Positions 9,659 through 18,084 are shown, numbered from the stretch's first letter. The stretch is 64,000 bases of DNA from Vampirovibrio chlorellavorus (GCA_001858525.1 LAPX01000005.1:62001-126000), one strand, 5' to 3'. The notes: generated by a model from the letters alone, not told the origin. A program made the numbers and translations.

Positions 9659-9772
9659 AACTGCGTGGTGCTCAGACAAGTTGTAGAACTGCTTCTGGCA
9701 AGCCTGCCAAGCCCATGTTTTTTAACTCGCTCTACTCAGACAGTTACAAACGTGTTGTGAAGGCAGCCTCAC
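9630..9772. mobile_element. MITE-like element with perfect 25-bp terminal inverted repeats
   Basis: The left end begins GTGAGGCTGCCTTCACAACA (9630-9649, repeat continues to 9654). Its exact reverse complement occupies 9748-9772. The 93-bp interior has no coding capacity, and CTCAGACA recurs near both ends. The GAGGCTGCC-type end resembles IS5-superfamily termini, so mobilisation in trans is plausible. No clear target duplication is visible: flanks are ...AAATA and CTAAAA. It provides the last codons and stop of the glycosyltransferase gene. Confidence 0.65.
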
Positions 9773-9895
9773 CTAAAAATTGACGCCTGTAGCAAAAAAA
9801 TCCTTAAGTTTGTTTTCATGCTTGTACAGGGGATTAGGCAGTTTTCTTCAGAACGTTTAATCACAGGATAAAACAGGCAATAGGGGACAACGATT

Positions 9896-10339
9896 ATGAC
9901 ATATCCTTACGCCGGTTATGGCGGCGGTTATGGTTTTGGCTACGCGCCTTCCTATGTTCCGACTCCCGGTGGTTTAACACCTGGCAGAACCGGTGCGGTG
10001 GAAAGCACGCCCACAACGCCATTTGAAAAAACCAGCGGAAAATTACACACCCACCAAGAGGGTGTTCAGGGCTCCTGGATCGGTGCTGGTGCCGGTGCTG
10101 GTGCTGGCGGTATCCTAGGTGCTGGCATTGGTCATAAGTTATTTGGCAAAAGCGGCGGCAAAGGTGCACTCTTTGGTGGGCTTTTAGGTGCAGTCGGCGG
10201 TGCCTTTGGTGGACTTTTTGCCGGTAAAAGCATCGGTCAGGCCAAAGCGGCTGAATCCGATGTGAATGACGATGGGAAATTTAACGGATCGGATAGAGGC
10301 GATTTCCAGCTGGATCGCACCTATAACGGGGTCTTCTAA
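9896..10339 (+). CDS. glycine-zipper protein with one EF-hand-like calcium loop
   Basis: 147 residues. The N-terminus is Tyr/Gly/Pro-rich (YAGYGGGYGFGYAPSY). A central glycine-zipper region (about residues 63-118) has small-residue repeats (GAGAGAGAGG, FGGLLGAVGGAFGGLFAG), as in membrane-inserting zippers. The C-terminal segment DVNDDGKFNGSD matches an EF-hand/dockerin loop with acidic or Asn ligands at 1, 3, 5, 9 and 12. There is no cleavable signal peptide. AGGGGA lies about 9 bases before the ATG and a strong terminator follows, so it is a single-gene unit. Function unknown. Confidence 0.75.
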   Translation: MTYPYAGYGGGYGFGYAPSYVPTPGGLTPGRTGAVESTPTTPFEKTSGKLHTHQEGVQGSWIGAGAGAGAGGILGAGIGHKLFGKSGGKGALFGGLLGAVGGAFGGLFAGKSIGQAKAAESDVNDDGKFNGSDRGDFQLDRTYNGVF

Positions 10340-10365
10340 CCCCCCTCTACTAATACCCACCCCGC

Positions 10366-10403
10366 AACCGTCAAAGCCGCATGGCTTTGGCGGTTTGCTT
10401 TAT
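10366..10403 (+). terminator. intrinsic terminator after the glycine-zipper gene
   Basis: AACCG-T-CAAAGCC (10366-10378) pairs with GGCTTTG-G-CGGTT (10383-10395) around a GCAT loop, followed by TGCTTTATTT. Confidence 0.8.
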
Positions 10404-10470
10404 TTCACAAGAATGGTCGCAACAAAGTCGTCGTAACAAAGGGAGTGGAACGTCTTTTCAAAACCCGTAT

Positions 10471-10500
10471 TTGAGAGACAATAAATTTGTATCCTTTAAT
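10471..10500 (+). promoter_or_regulatory. candidate pyrB promoter
   Basis: TTGAGA (10471-10476), an 18-bp spacer and TTTAAT (10495-10500). Transcription would start near 10507, giving a leader of about 158 bases that begins just before the GGCGAGG segment able to pair with the pyrB hairpin. Confidence 0.4.
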
Positions 10501-10506
10501 ACTGAT

Positions 10507-10664
10507 TCGGCGAGGTCAGTAAGGGTTCTATAAACAGAGCAATATAGACAAAGAATATGATGGACGAGAGCCTCTTGGGGTTCGAGTACCAACAAAAGCA
10601 TTCAGTCTATAGGATCTGTTCAATAACACCATGCCCTCCTCGCCCAAAAACAGGAGGTTTTTTT
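10507..10664 (+). promoter_or_regulatory. pyrB leader with terminator/SD-sequestering hairpin and alternative pairing
   Basis: CCTCCT (10635-10640) pairs with AGGAGG (10652-10657), followed at once by seven T residues (10658-10664) and the pyrB ATG. The same AGGAGG is the pyrB SD, so the hairpin can act as an intrinsic terminator and also hide the ribosome site. GGCGAGG at 10509-10515 is a perfect complement of CCTCGCC at 10638-10644 and would open the hairpin. This suggests attenuation of pyrimidine synthesis. No clear PyrR binding loop was recognised. Confidence 0.55.
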
Positions 10665-11732
10665 ATGGCTACACATCCCCCATTGCCGGGTAGTGGGAGT
10701 TGGAACCGGCGACATGTGATTGATTCTGCATCGCTCACCTACGATGAGGTGCAGGAGGTACTCCGCACAGCGCAGTCCTTTTCCCATATCCTGAGTCGGC
10801 CGGTTAAAAAAATTCCCACCTTGCGGGGCAAAGTGGTGGTGAATATGTTCTATGAGAACTCCACCCGAACCCGCACCAGCTTTGAGTTGGCGGCTCAGTA
10901 TCTCAGTGCCGATGCCATTAATTTTTCCGTCTCCAGTTCCTCGGTCAAAAAAGGGGAATCCCTGATTGATACCGCCGAAACGCTGGCAGCTATGGGCACC
11001 GATGCGGTGGTCATCCGGCATGCCAGTTCCGGGGTGTGCCAGCAGTTGGCAAACTACTTCGGGGATCGCATGTGCATCCTCAACGCCGGGGATGGCTACC
11101 ATGATCACCCCACTCAGGGCTTGCTGGATTTGTTCAGTTTGAAAAATCGCCTGCTGAAAAATCACACGGATGATTTACGCGGTAAAAAAATTGTCATTGT
11201 GGGCGATATTTTGCACAGTCGGGTGGCCCGCAGCAATATTCATCTGTTGAAATTATTCGGGGCTGAGGTGCACTTGCTGGCCCCATCGACTCTCTTACCT
11301 ATGCATATTGAGGCCTTGGGCTGTAAAGCCCATACCGATATTGAAGCGGCTCTGCATGACGCCGATGTGGTGATGTGCTTGCGTATGCAGCTGGAACGCC
11401 AGCGGGCAGGCTTAATTCCGGCGTTGCGGGAGTACATTCGTTTCTACTCCATCACTCAGGAGCGCCTGGATCGTTTTTGCAAGCCGGATGTGCTGGTTAT
11501 GCACCCCGGCCCCATGAACCGGGGTGTGGAAATTGCCAGTGATGTGGCCGATAACCAGCAACTGTCGCTGATTACCAATCAGGTCACCAGCGGAGTGGCC
11601 ATTCGTATGGCCCTGCTGTACTTGTGTATGAGTACCCCCACCGAGCGCTCTGGCCTAGAGCGTCTTCAAAGTAGTCAGTTTCAAGGCAGCCAGAGTGATC
11701 AGAGCTTGCAGAAAGGAGTGTTGGCCGTATGA
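10665..11732 (+). CDS. pyrB: aspartate carbamoyltransferase catalytic subunit
   Basis: 355 residues. Converts carbamoyl phosphate and aspartate to carbamoyl aspartate, the first committed step of pyrimidine synthesis. Seen: carbamoyl-phosphate loop FYENSTRTRTSFELA, HPTQGLLDLF, the aspartate-domain GDILHSRVARSN, and HPGPMNRGVE. The start at 10665 is set by CAGGAGG eight bases upstream; the frame stays open further upstream without support. The C-terminus has a short Ser/Gln-rich extension. No pyrI is nearby, and the stop overlaps pyrC by ATGA. Confidence 0.95.
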   Translation: MATHPPLPGSGSWNRRHVIDSASLTYDEVQEVLRTAQSFSHILSRPVKKIPTLRGKVVVNMFYENSTRTRTSFELAAQYLSADAINFSVSSSSVKKGESLIDTAETLAAMGTDAVVIRHASSGVCQQLANYFGDRMCILNAGDGYHDHPTQGLLDLFSLKNRLLKNHTDDLRGKKIVIVGDILHSRVARSNIHLLKLFGAEVHLLAPSTLLPMHIEALGCKAHTDIEAALHDADVVMCLRMQLERQRAGLIPALREYIRFYSITQERLDRFCKPDVLVMHPGPMNRGVEIASDVADNQQLSLITNQVTSGVAIRMALLYLCMSTPTERSGLERLQSSQFQGSQSDQSLQKGVLAV

Positions 11733-13039
11733 AGACCTTATTAAAAGGTGGACGGGTCATTGATCCCGCTTCCGGCTTGGATGCCGTGATGGATGTGCTG
11801 ATTGACGGGTCTCAGGTGGCCGCCATTGCGCCCAATATTGCGCCAGAGCAGGCGTATGAAGTCGTTCAACTGACCCCACAACACTGGGTGACCCCCGGCT
11901 TGGTGGACGTGCACGTCCATTTCCGAGATCCGGGTAGTCCAGACAAGGAAACAACGGAGACCGGAGCCGCTGCGGCCATTGCCGGTGGCTTTACCACGGT
12001 TTGTGTGATGCCCAACACTTCGCCCGTCATCGACAGTACCCCCATGGTGCAATATATCCTGAATGCGGCCAAACCCACCGGCATCCAGATTTTCCCCATT
12101 GCCGCAGTCACCCGTGGGCTGGAAGGGGAGGAAATGACCTCCATTGGCACCTTGGTTAGTCAAGGGGCGGTGGCTTTCTCCGATGATGGGAAGCCGGTGG
12201 CCAGCGCCAACATGATGCGCAAGGCTCTTGAGTACTCCAAGATGTTTGACGTGCCCATTGTGTGCCACGCCGAAGATTGCTCCTTGTTTGGCAACGGGGT
12301 CATGCACGAAGGCTATTATTCCACATTGCTGGGCTTGCCGGGTATTCCTTCGGTCGCTGAGAGTGTGATGGTTGCTCGGGATATTGAACTGGCCCGCTTT
12401 ACCGGCGGACGGGTTCACTTTGCCCATATTTCCAGCAAAGAAAGTGTGGCCCTGATTCGTAAGGCCAAAGCGGAAGGGCTGCGCATTACCGCTGAAACCA
12501 CCCCGCATTATCTGGCCCTGACCGATGCCTGCTGTCAGGCCTATGATCCGGACTTTAAAATGAACGGCCCTCTGCGGGCAGAAACGGATCGGCAAGCGTT
12601 GATTGAGGCGGTCATGGACGGGACCATTGATATGATTGCCACTGATCACGCCCCGCATACCCCGGATGAGAAATCGATGGCCTTTGACTGCTCTCCCAAC
12701 GGCGTTATTGGCTTGGAAACCGCTTTAGGGGTGGTCTTAACCCAGTTGTTCCATACGGCCAAGCTCAGCCCCACCGCCATTATTGAGCTGATGTCCTCCA
12801 AACCAGCGGAAGTCTTTAAGCTGAAGGACTCTGGTAAGTTGTCGGTCGGGCAGCGGGCTGATATTACGGTGATTGACCCGGAGCAGGAATGGACGGTTGA
12901 TCCGGCCCAGTTCCGCAGCAAGTCTCGTAACAGCCCCTTCAAAGGGCAAACCCTCAAAGGTCGGCCCGTCATGACGTTTGCCAATGGGCAGTGCCTCCTC
13001 CAGCAATCAGAAGCGCTGCAGGCCTCTGCCCTGGTTTAG
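11729..13039 (+). CDS. pyrC: dihydroorotase
   Basis: 436 residues, the long class I (PyrC of Gram-positive/cyanobacterial type) rather than the short E. coli form. It interconverts carbamoyl aspartate and dihydroorotate. Metal ligands are visible in DVHVHFRDPG, the HAED and HISSKESV segments and ATDHAPHTPDEK; MPNTSPVID and the C-terminal KGRPVMTFANG are also typical. AAAGGAG precedes the ATG inside the pyrB end, and the genes overlap by 4 bp, so the two are made together. A terminator follows. Confidence 0.95.
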   Translation: MKTLLKGGRVIDPASGLDAVMDVLIDGSQVAAIAPNIAPEQAYEVVQLTPQHWVTPGLVDVHVHFRDPGSPDKETTETGAAAAIAGGFTTVCVMPNTSPVIDSTPMVQYILNAAKPTGIQIFPIAAVTRGLEGEEMTSIGTLVSQGAVAFSDDGKPVASANMMRKALEYSKMFDVPIVCHAEDCSLFGNGVMHEGYYSTLLGLPGIPSVAESVMVARDIELARFTGGRVHFAHISSKESVALIRKAKAEGLRITAETTPHYLALTDACCQAYDPDFKMNGPLRAETDRQALIEAVMDGTIDMIATDHAPHTPDEKSMAFDCSPNGVIGLETALGVVLTQLFHTAKLSPTAIIELMSSKPAEVFKLKDSGKLSVGQRADITVIDPEQEWTVDPAQFRSKSRNSPFKGQTLKGRPVMTFANGQCLLQQSEALQASALV

Positions 13040-13051
13040 TGGCAACATTTT

Positions 13052-13092
13052 TGTCCCTCCCGAGCGCCCATCGCCTGGGAGGGACATTTACT
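13052..13092 (+). terminator. terminator hairpin after pyrC
   Basis: TGTCCCTCCC (13052-13061) pairs perfectly with GGGAGGGACA (13077-13086), followed by the short T-rich TTTACT. Strong stem, weak U-tract. Confidence 0.6.
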
Positions 13093-13256
13093 CCCAGGCT
13101 GCAGGGATGGCACAAATTGTTAGCCGCCCGGTTTATTTTTTATGTATGATGCCAAGATGATGTCATGTCCCAATCAATGATTCGCTTTTTATGTTCATCC
13201 CTCTCGTTCAATTGAATACATTCTGTTGGTGGTGCCTTGCGATTGAAGGGCCGCCG

Positions 13257-13339
13257 TTCTCAAGGTAAGTTTGGGCATTGACTAAAAATTTTGAGAAACC
13301 GGCAGACTTCAGTCCATTAGGAAGCACGTCGGTTTTTTT
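13257..13339 (+). other. structured leader / terminator-like element before the first paralogue
   Basis: TTCTCAA (13257-13263) can pair with TTGAGAA (13291-13297). A second short stem AACCG/CGGTT (13297-13301 with 13330-13334) runs into a T7 tract ending at 13339. The gene at 13387 begins about 48 bases later, so this could be an attenuator, a riboswitch-like leader or the end of a small RNA. The remaining bases between pyrC and 13387 show nothing else clear. Confidence 0.3.
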
Positions 13340-13386
13340 GCTAGGACCCTTTTTTACTCCCTCTTTCCAGAAACACATGCTTACTT

Positions 13387-14925
13387 ATGCCTCCAGTTGA
13401 AACACAAATTGCCAAAGTGCCGTTGGTGCTCCAGAAAATGCCTTTCTGGGAGAAAACGGTGGGTAATTTGCTGCACTTGAGCGAGGGGCAAAATGGCTTG
13501 TCCTGGATGTCTTTTATTCGGGATACTTCGGTGGCCTGGTTACCCAAAATCGTGGTTTCCCGCAGCCTGATTGAAATCTCAGAAAGCACCTTCCTGGAGT
13601 TTCTGGAGTCCGGGGTGGTTTACTTTTCAGTGCCGGTGGCCGCTCAGGCCATGCATAAGTTTTTCCGGCGGCAGGCCGAAAAAAGCTATAACCAGAATTT
13701 ATCCAAGGAGTACCTGGGGCACTCTGTGGCCAAACTAACGCAGTTGGCGACCACGGCCGGGCATGAGGGGCTGAAAAAAGAACTGCCGCATTTGATCGCG
13801 GTGAAGGCGGCCACCATTTTGGGCCCCATGGTGGCAGTGGGCTTGGGTTGCGAGTATTTGATCAATTACAGTAAAAACTTAATGACCGCCCACTTCTTTA
13901 AGAAAGATAAATTCAGTGACATTGTGAATTTATCCAAGGGGGAGATGAAAACGGGCGAAGAGAGCCAGGTTGTCAAAAAATCGCTGCATCGAACCCTGGG
14001 GACTTTGGGCCTGATGGGTAGCACCTTGCTGGGTTCGGTGGCATTGGCCAAGTTTGGCCATCGATTGCCCCAAATGCCTTTGGCCTCTTTAAAGCAGAAA
14101 TTGCTCAAAAGCCCTCATTTCAGTAAACTGGGCCGCTGGGTACCGGAGAACCCGGTCGGCGCCCTGGTGGATCATCTGGACTATGACGCCAAGAAGGGTG
14201 GATTTTCTATTTCCGGGAAGCAGTTGCGCTGGTATATGGCCGCCTCTATTCCCGCTTACGCCGATGCGGCCCGGGACAAGCTGGAGCGGGTCGAGGCGGT
14301 GTCTCGACTGGGTGTGATTATGGGCTATCTGGCTTTTGGTCAGCAGGCCTTGGAGCGGGGTATGTTGAGTGTCATCCGTAAGTTTCGTCCGGATTTACAC
14401 AGGGCCATGATTGCCCCAGTGTCGCCCAGCGGGAAAATGCAGGTTATGCGACTTCAGGATGTGGTGGACCGGGCTTTCAACAAGGTCAACGCGACTCAGG
14501 GGCATCAAGTGGTGGCTGTTGATAAAGTGGAAGGCTTACTGGGCAAGGCCGATCAGGCCGCTGCCAGCATTGCCGCCGATGCCGAGCTGAAAAAGGCCAT
14601 TCTGGGGAAAAATGTATTGTTCGGGGTGCCTATGGTGGTGGGGATTTTGGGCACCGGGGTGGGCGTGACCCTGCTCAACCAGTTCTGGACCAAGTATCGA
14701 TTCCACAAAGCCCAGCAACCCATAGTATTAGGGAGTACCAGCCCGTCACTGCCTAAAGGTGTCTCTGCGCCCAATCCGCTGGCCTTGGCTACGGCCAATG
14801 GAGCCGCCAACAGTGCCTTGTTGAATCATGGTTTTTCCGGGCAAGCGAGTCGTTTTCCCCAGAGAACGGCCCCGGCCCCTTTTTCGAATATAAATCCTAG
14901 CCAGTCCTGGGCATGGCAGATATAA
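13387..14925 (+). CDS. unrecognised membrane-associated protein, tandem paralogue A
   Basis: 512 residues, family not recognised. It shares with the gene at 15167 an N-terminal motif F-I-R-D-T-x2-A-W-L-P-K-I-V-V-S-R-S, then NYSKNLMTAHFFKKDKFSD, FGHR, a SIPAYADAARDKLERVE block and a C-terminal hydrophobic hairpin-like segment ending TKYRFHKAQQP. Four or so hydrophobic stretches suggest membrane association without a cleavable signal. The C-terminal ~70 residues are Pro/Ser/Ala-rich and end near PSQSWAWQI. The start ATG has no clear SD. Confidence 0.7.
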   Translation: MPPVETQIAKVPLVLQKMPFWEKTVGNLLHLSEGQNGLSWMSFIRDTSVAWLPKIVVSRSLIEISESTFLEFLESGVVYFSVPVAAQAMHKFFRRQAEKSYNQNLSKEYLGHSVAKLTQLATTAGHEGLKKELPHLIAVKAATILGPMVAVGLGCEYLINYSKNLMTAHFFKKDKFSDIVNLSKGEMKTGEESQVVKKSLHRTLGTLGLMGSTLLGSVALAKFGHRLPQMPLASLKQKLLKSPHFSKLGRWVPENPVGALVDHLDYDAKKGGFSISGKQLRWYMAASIPAYADAARDKLERVEAVSRLGVIMGYLAFGQQALERGMLSVIRKFRPDLHRAMIAPVSPSGKMQVMRLQDVVDRAFNKVNATQGHQVVAVDKVEGLLGKADQAAASIAADAELKKAILGKNVLFGVPMVVGILGTGVGVTLLNQFWTKYRFHKAQQPIVLGSTSPSLPKGVSAPNPLALATANGAANSALLNHGFSGQASRFPQRTAPAPFSNINPSQSWAWQI

Positions 14926-15056
14926 TGCTTGCAACTGATTAGCGTTTGCTGATCACCTGTTCATCCTTTTGATTTGTATTACTGACCTCCCTCTTCTCTA
15001 TAAGCGTTAAGCGTTGAAATGGTTGATCGTATTGTCAAGGTTTGTGGCACTTGTCC

Positions 15057-15121
15057 ATTTTGTGTTTTGCGCGTAACGAATTGAACCCGGTTTACGGAAG
15101 CCGGGACAACTGACACAAAAT
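15057..15121. other. nested stem-loop between the two paralogues
   Basis: Outer stem ATTTTGTGT (15057-15065) with ACACAAAAT (15113-15121) encloses CCCGGTTT-ACGG-AAGCCGGG (15086-15105, one G-T pair). It lies 45 bases before the GTG start of the second paralogue and may be a leader-RNA structure. There is no T-tract, so it is not a plain terminator. Confidence 0.35.
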
Positions 15122-15166
15122 CCCTTTAGCCGGTTTAATGCCACTGACCAACCAGAGTAATTCGGT

Positions 15167-16600
15167 GTGACAAAGGTTCCCCCCGTTAGTTCTATAGCCT
15201 CAAATGCCGCCCATGTGCTGAAACAAAGCAAATTGGCCAAAGCCCTGGCTTTTCAGGAAGGCCAGGGTGGTGGTACCACTATGAAGTTTTTGCAGGACAC
15301 CGGCACTGCCTGGATGCCTAAAATCCTGATTTCCCGAAGCAAGGCGGAAGGGGCGGAAGTCAGCCTGCTGGAGTTTGGGGAATCGGCCATGACGTATGCC
15401 TTGCCCACCCTGTTCGGGCCGGGGCTGGCTAATTTGTTTTTTAAGGTCTCTGGGAAAAGTGAGGGCTTTCGGAAGCAGTTACTCACCCAAACCTTTGATC
15501 AACTCAAAACCGAAGGCAATTCAGAGGCCGCTCATCGGGCCATGGCTGCCAAGGCCGGGATTATTCTGACCACCATTGGCGGAATTGGCTTATGGGGGGA
15601 ATCTCTGGTCAATTACGGCAAGAATTTGATGACCGCTAAAGTCTTCAAGAAAGATACGTTCAGTGATGTCATCAATTTAGGGCAAAGTTCAGGGCAAAGT
15701 TTCGCAAGCACAACCAATGACTCATCGGCCATTGATGACAGTCCCAAAGTGCGTAAGGCCAAGCGACGCATTGTGCAAGCGACTGCCGCTTTTGGCGGGA
15801 TCTTGGGCAGTTCGTTTTTGCTGGCCCGCTTTGGGCATCGCTTCGATTGGTCCAAAGCCTTGTCCAGGAAAATGGTGAAACATCTCGATTTTGATTTTGC
15901 CCATAAAGAGGGCGGTAAAGTGGCCTTTGGCCTGGGTAACCGAAAAGGCATGTTGGGAGCCATTATGCTCACCTGCTCCATTCCGTATCTCGATTCTGCC
16001 CGGGACGGTTATGAGCGGCTGGAAACGGCTATTCGGCTGCCCGTGGTATTCGCTTATATTTTGTACGGTCAGGAATTTGTACAAAAGCTAATGTTCAAGA
16101 CCTTTCCCGGTCTTTTCAGGGGGGCCCTGGACGAGAAAAGCCAACTGCTCAGCACCCAGCAGATTGCTCAAAACGTGGTGCAACAGCATTGGAAGGCGGG
16201 ACAGGACTGGAGCCCTGAGGTGCAGCAAAAAGTACTGGCTGATATGAGGCGGCCCATGGTTTCCAAGGCCATGACGGTGGCTTTTCCCTTGCTCAGTGGG
16301 ATTTTAGTAACCGGTATTGGCTTGGGCTTGTTCAATCGACTGTTGACCAGCTATCGGTTTAAAAAGCAGGCCCAGCAGCCCGCGGTGCCGGTCGCTGGCA
16401 TACCCGGCACAACCGGGATACCCAATGCCTCCACCTCGTCATCCATGACACCTTCCGCAACGCCTTTCGGATTCTCCGCCACACCGCAATCTTGGGCAAG
16501 TCATCCCACTCGGCCTGGCTTTACGGGATTTCAGAATACGACTGGGCCATTAGCCATTCCGGCAGCTCAGCCGGTGGTGACCCCGGTGGCTTATCGCTAG
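15167..16600 (+). CDS. unrecognised membrane-associated protein, tandem paralogue B
   Basis: 477 residues from a GTG start. Aligns by eye with the preceding gene: FLQDTGTAWMPKILISRS, LEFGES, NYGKNLMTAKVFKKDTFSD, FGHRFDW, SIPYLDSARDGYERLE, then GILVTGIGLGLFNRLLTSYR before a Pro/Ser/Thr-rich tail containing TPQSWA. The order and spacing of blocks match the first copy, so they arose by tandem duplication and have diverged widely. Conserved Arg/Asp/Glu in the ARDxxERxE block may be structural or catalytic. No function can be assigned. Confidence 0.7.
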   Translation: MTKVPPVSSIASNAAHVLKQSKLAKALAFQEGQGGGTTMKFLQDTGTAWMPKILISRSKAEGAEVSLLEFGESAMTYALPTLFGPGLANLFFKVSGKSEGFRKQLLTQTFDQLKTEGNSEAAHRAMAAKAGIILTTIGGIGLWGESLVNYGKNLMTAKVFKKDTFSDVINLGQSSGQSFASTTNDSSAIDDSPKVRKAKRRIVQATAAFGGILGSSFLLARFGHRFDWSKALSRKMVKHLDFDFAHKEGGKVAFGLGNRKGMLGAIMLTCSIPYLDSARDGYERLETAIRLPVVFAYILYGQEFVQKLMFKTFPGLFRGALDEKSQLLSTQQIAQNVVQQHWKAGQDWSPEVQQKVLADMRRPMVSKAMTVAFPLLSGILVTGIGLGLFNRLLTSYRFKKQAQQPAVPVAGIPGTTGIPNASTSSSMTPSATPFGFSATPQSWASHPTRPGFTGFQNTTGPLAIPAAQPVVTPVAYR

Positions 16601-16648
16601 TCTTGTTAGCTCAAAAATGATCTGTCGGGCGATGGTATTTGCATACCT

Positions 16649-17008
16649 TTAAGCGGTGGTATCGGGGATAAACTGCTTGATTTCCAATAACTTGCCGGGT
16701 CGCTGGCTAAGGCTGAGCATAAATTCTTCCAGCCGGTTGCCGGGCACAAAGTAGTTGTTGAGGCGCACGGTATTGCTGTCGTGGTGCAGCTCCATCATTT
16801 TAACCACGTAATGCTTGGCGTCTCCCACTTCCAGCAGAGAGGTCTCATCGTTCAGGCCGTTGCTGTCGTGCTTGATGCTAACGTAGTTAAAACCATCCGG
16901 GCTAATGACCATTTCACCGCCCTCTTCCACCTCAAAGTGAAAGTGTTCGCCCCGGCGGTACTTTTGGAAAATGCTGATGACTTTATTACTAATATCGTCG
17001 GTTGTCAT
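16649..17008 (-). CDS. conserved hypothetical protein, 119 aa
   Basis: Small acidic cytoplasmic protein (start MTTDDISNKVISIFQKYRR) with alternating strands such as MVISPDGFNYVSIKHD and KHYVVKMMEL; no membrane segment. The frame extends upstream to 17158, but that part overlaps the neighbouring membrane-protein gene, so the ATG at 17008 is preferred. It follows that gene on the same strand with a 53-bp gap and may share its transcript. Family not recognised. Confidence 0.6.
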   Translation of the reverse strand: MTTDDISNKVISIFQKYRRGEHFHFEVEEGGEMVISPDGFNYVSIKHDSNGLNDETSLLEVGDAKHYVVKMMELHHDSNTVRLNNYFVPGNRLEEFMLSLSQRPGKLLEIKQFIPDTTA

Positions 17009-17061
17009 GGTGCGTATCCCTGTTTTAAAAATGTGCGGTGTTGGATCTTCTGAGCCGATTT

Positions 17062-18084
17062 TCAGGCATCCGGTTTGGGTAAGTTGGCTTTGGGCTGAAG
17101 TTGATCGAGCCATAACTGCAAATCCAGTCCCTCGCTGCGTACCTGGCAGTCGTACCACATTAAAATCAGGGCGCTGATGTAATAGGGCATCATCAGGCCA
17201 TTGGCCAGGCTATTCCAAACATTCCAGGCGGTTTGCAGATAAAGGGGTACGGTCTGGTGAAGGCCCAGGCGGGTTTGTTCAATGCCCATCCAGAGAATCA
17301 CCGGACTGAGCAGGACAGACAGCATGGAAAGACTCAGCAGGAAGCCGCAAATACTGAAGCCGATCAATCGTGGAAAGTTTTTAAAGATCAGGGTAAAAGA
17401 GCCAGAGAGGGTTTTCCAGAAGTCCGGTTTTTCGCTGGTGGCGGTGGAAATGGCTACCAAAGGGAAGTTGGATAAAAACCATTGCAGACTGATTAGGCAG
17501 GTGAGTAAGCCCAGGGATAGAAAACCAATCATCAGGATGGAGACCCCGATCATGACTTTGGTGAAGAGGTTCCCGACGGCCAGGTTCGAGCCCATCAGGG
17601 CTCCCACGGTTAAGGCGATAAATAGAAAGCCTGCGTAAAACACAATGATATCAACGAGGATCATGACAAAGAGCACCAACCCCAGCAGCAGGATCAGGCC
17701 AGTCAGTTGCAGCCAGTTCTTTTTCAGGTGTAACAGGCACTCTTTCATGGAAGGAGGGTGCTCCTGAAGCAAGGCCAGGTAGAAAAATCGACAGAGTAAA
17801 CAAACACTGATCATGCTAGCAATGGCGGTTGGAATGAGCAGGGCAAAACTGCCCACTAGTATCAGCAGGCGCGTTTGTAATTGGGGCAGCGTGGTCTGGG
17901 TCAGGAAAGAACTGCTGGATAATAGGCTGATCAGAAAGTGCAGACTGGTATTGAGTAACGTGAGGGGCAGCATTACCAGCAGTACTTTTTTCAGGTTTAA
18001 CCGCACCAGATTCCAGGCTCGGCTGAGCAGCATTAAAATGCTTTGGGGCTGGTAGATAATTGAACGGGTTGGGGAAGTGCTCAT
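17062..18084 (-). CDS. multi-pass inner-membrane protein
   Basis: 340 residues with about six long hydrophobic segments and a repeated pattern of transmembrane pairs resembling the membrane domain found in YciC-like and glycerophosphodiester-phosphodiesterase-associated proteins. The N-terminus (SILMLLSRAWNLVRLNLKK) is an amphipathic entry helix; the C-terminus is cytoplasmic-looking. Starts at the 4-bp overlap with the Cys-cluster protein gene upstream, so the two are coupled. No transport or enzyme motif is seen. Confidence 0.65.
   Translation of the reverse strand: MSTSPTRSIIYQPQSILMLLSRAWNLVRLNLKKVLLVMLPLTLLNTSLHFLISLLSSSSFLTQTTLPQLQTRLLILVGSFALLIPTAIASMISVCLLCRFFYLALLQEHPPSMKECLLHLKKNWLQLTGLILLLGLVLFVMILVDIIVFYAGFLFIALTVGALMGSNLAVGNLFTKVMIGVSILMIGFLSLGLLTCLISLQWFLSNFPLVAISTATSEKPDFWKTLSGSFTLIFKNFPRLIGFSICGFLLSLSMLSVLLSPVILWMGIEQTRLGLHQTVPLYLQTAWNVWNSLANGLMMPYYISALILMWYDCQVRSEGLDLQLWLDQLQPKANLPKPDA

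Noticed and set aside
9625-9777. Target-site duplication flanking the inverted-repeat element
   Set aside because: Flanks (AAATA and CTAAA) do not give an exact direct repeat of two to five bases.
10507-10664. PyrR binding loop or T-box in the pyrB leader
   Set aside because: Neither the PyrR loop consensus nor a T-box sequence could be found; only simple competing stems are visible.
11741-12658. 305-codon minus-strand frame opposite pyrC
   Set aside because: Shadow; pyrC has all metal-ligand motifs.
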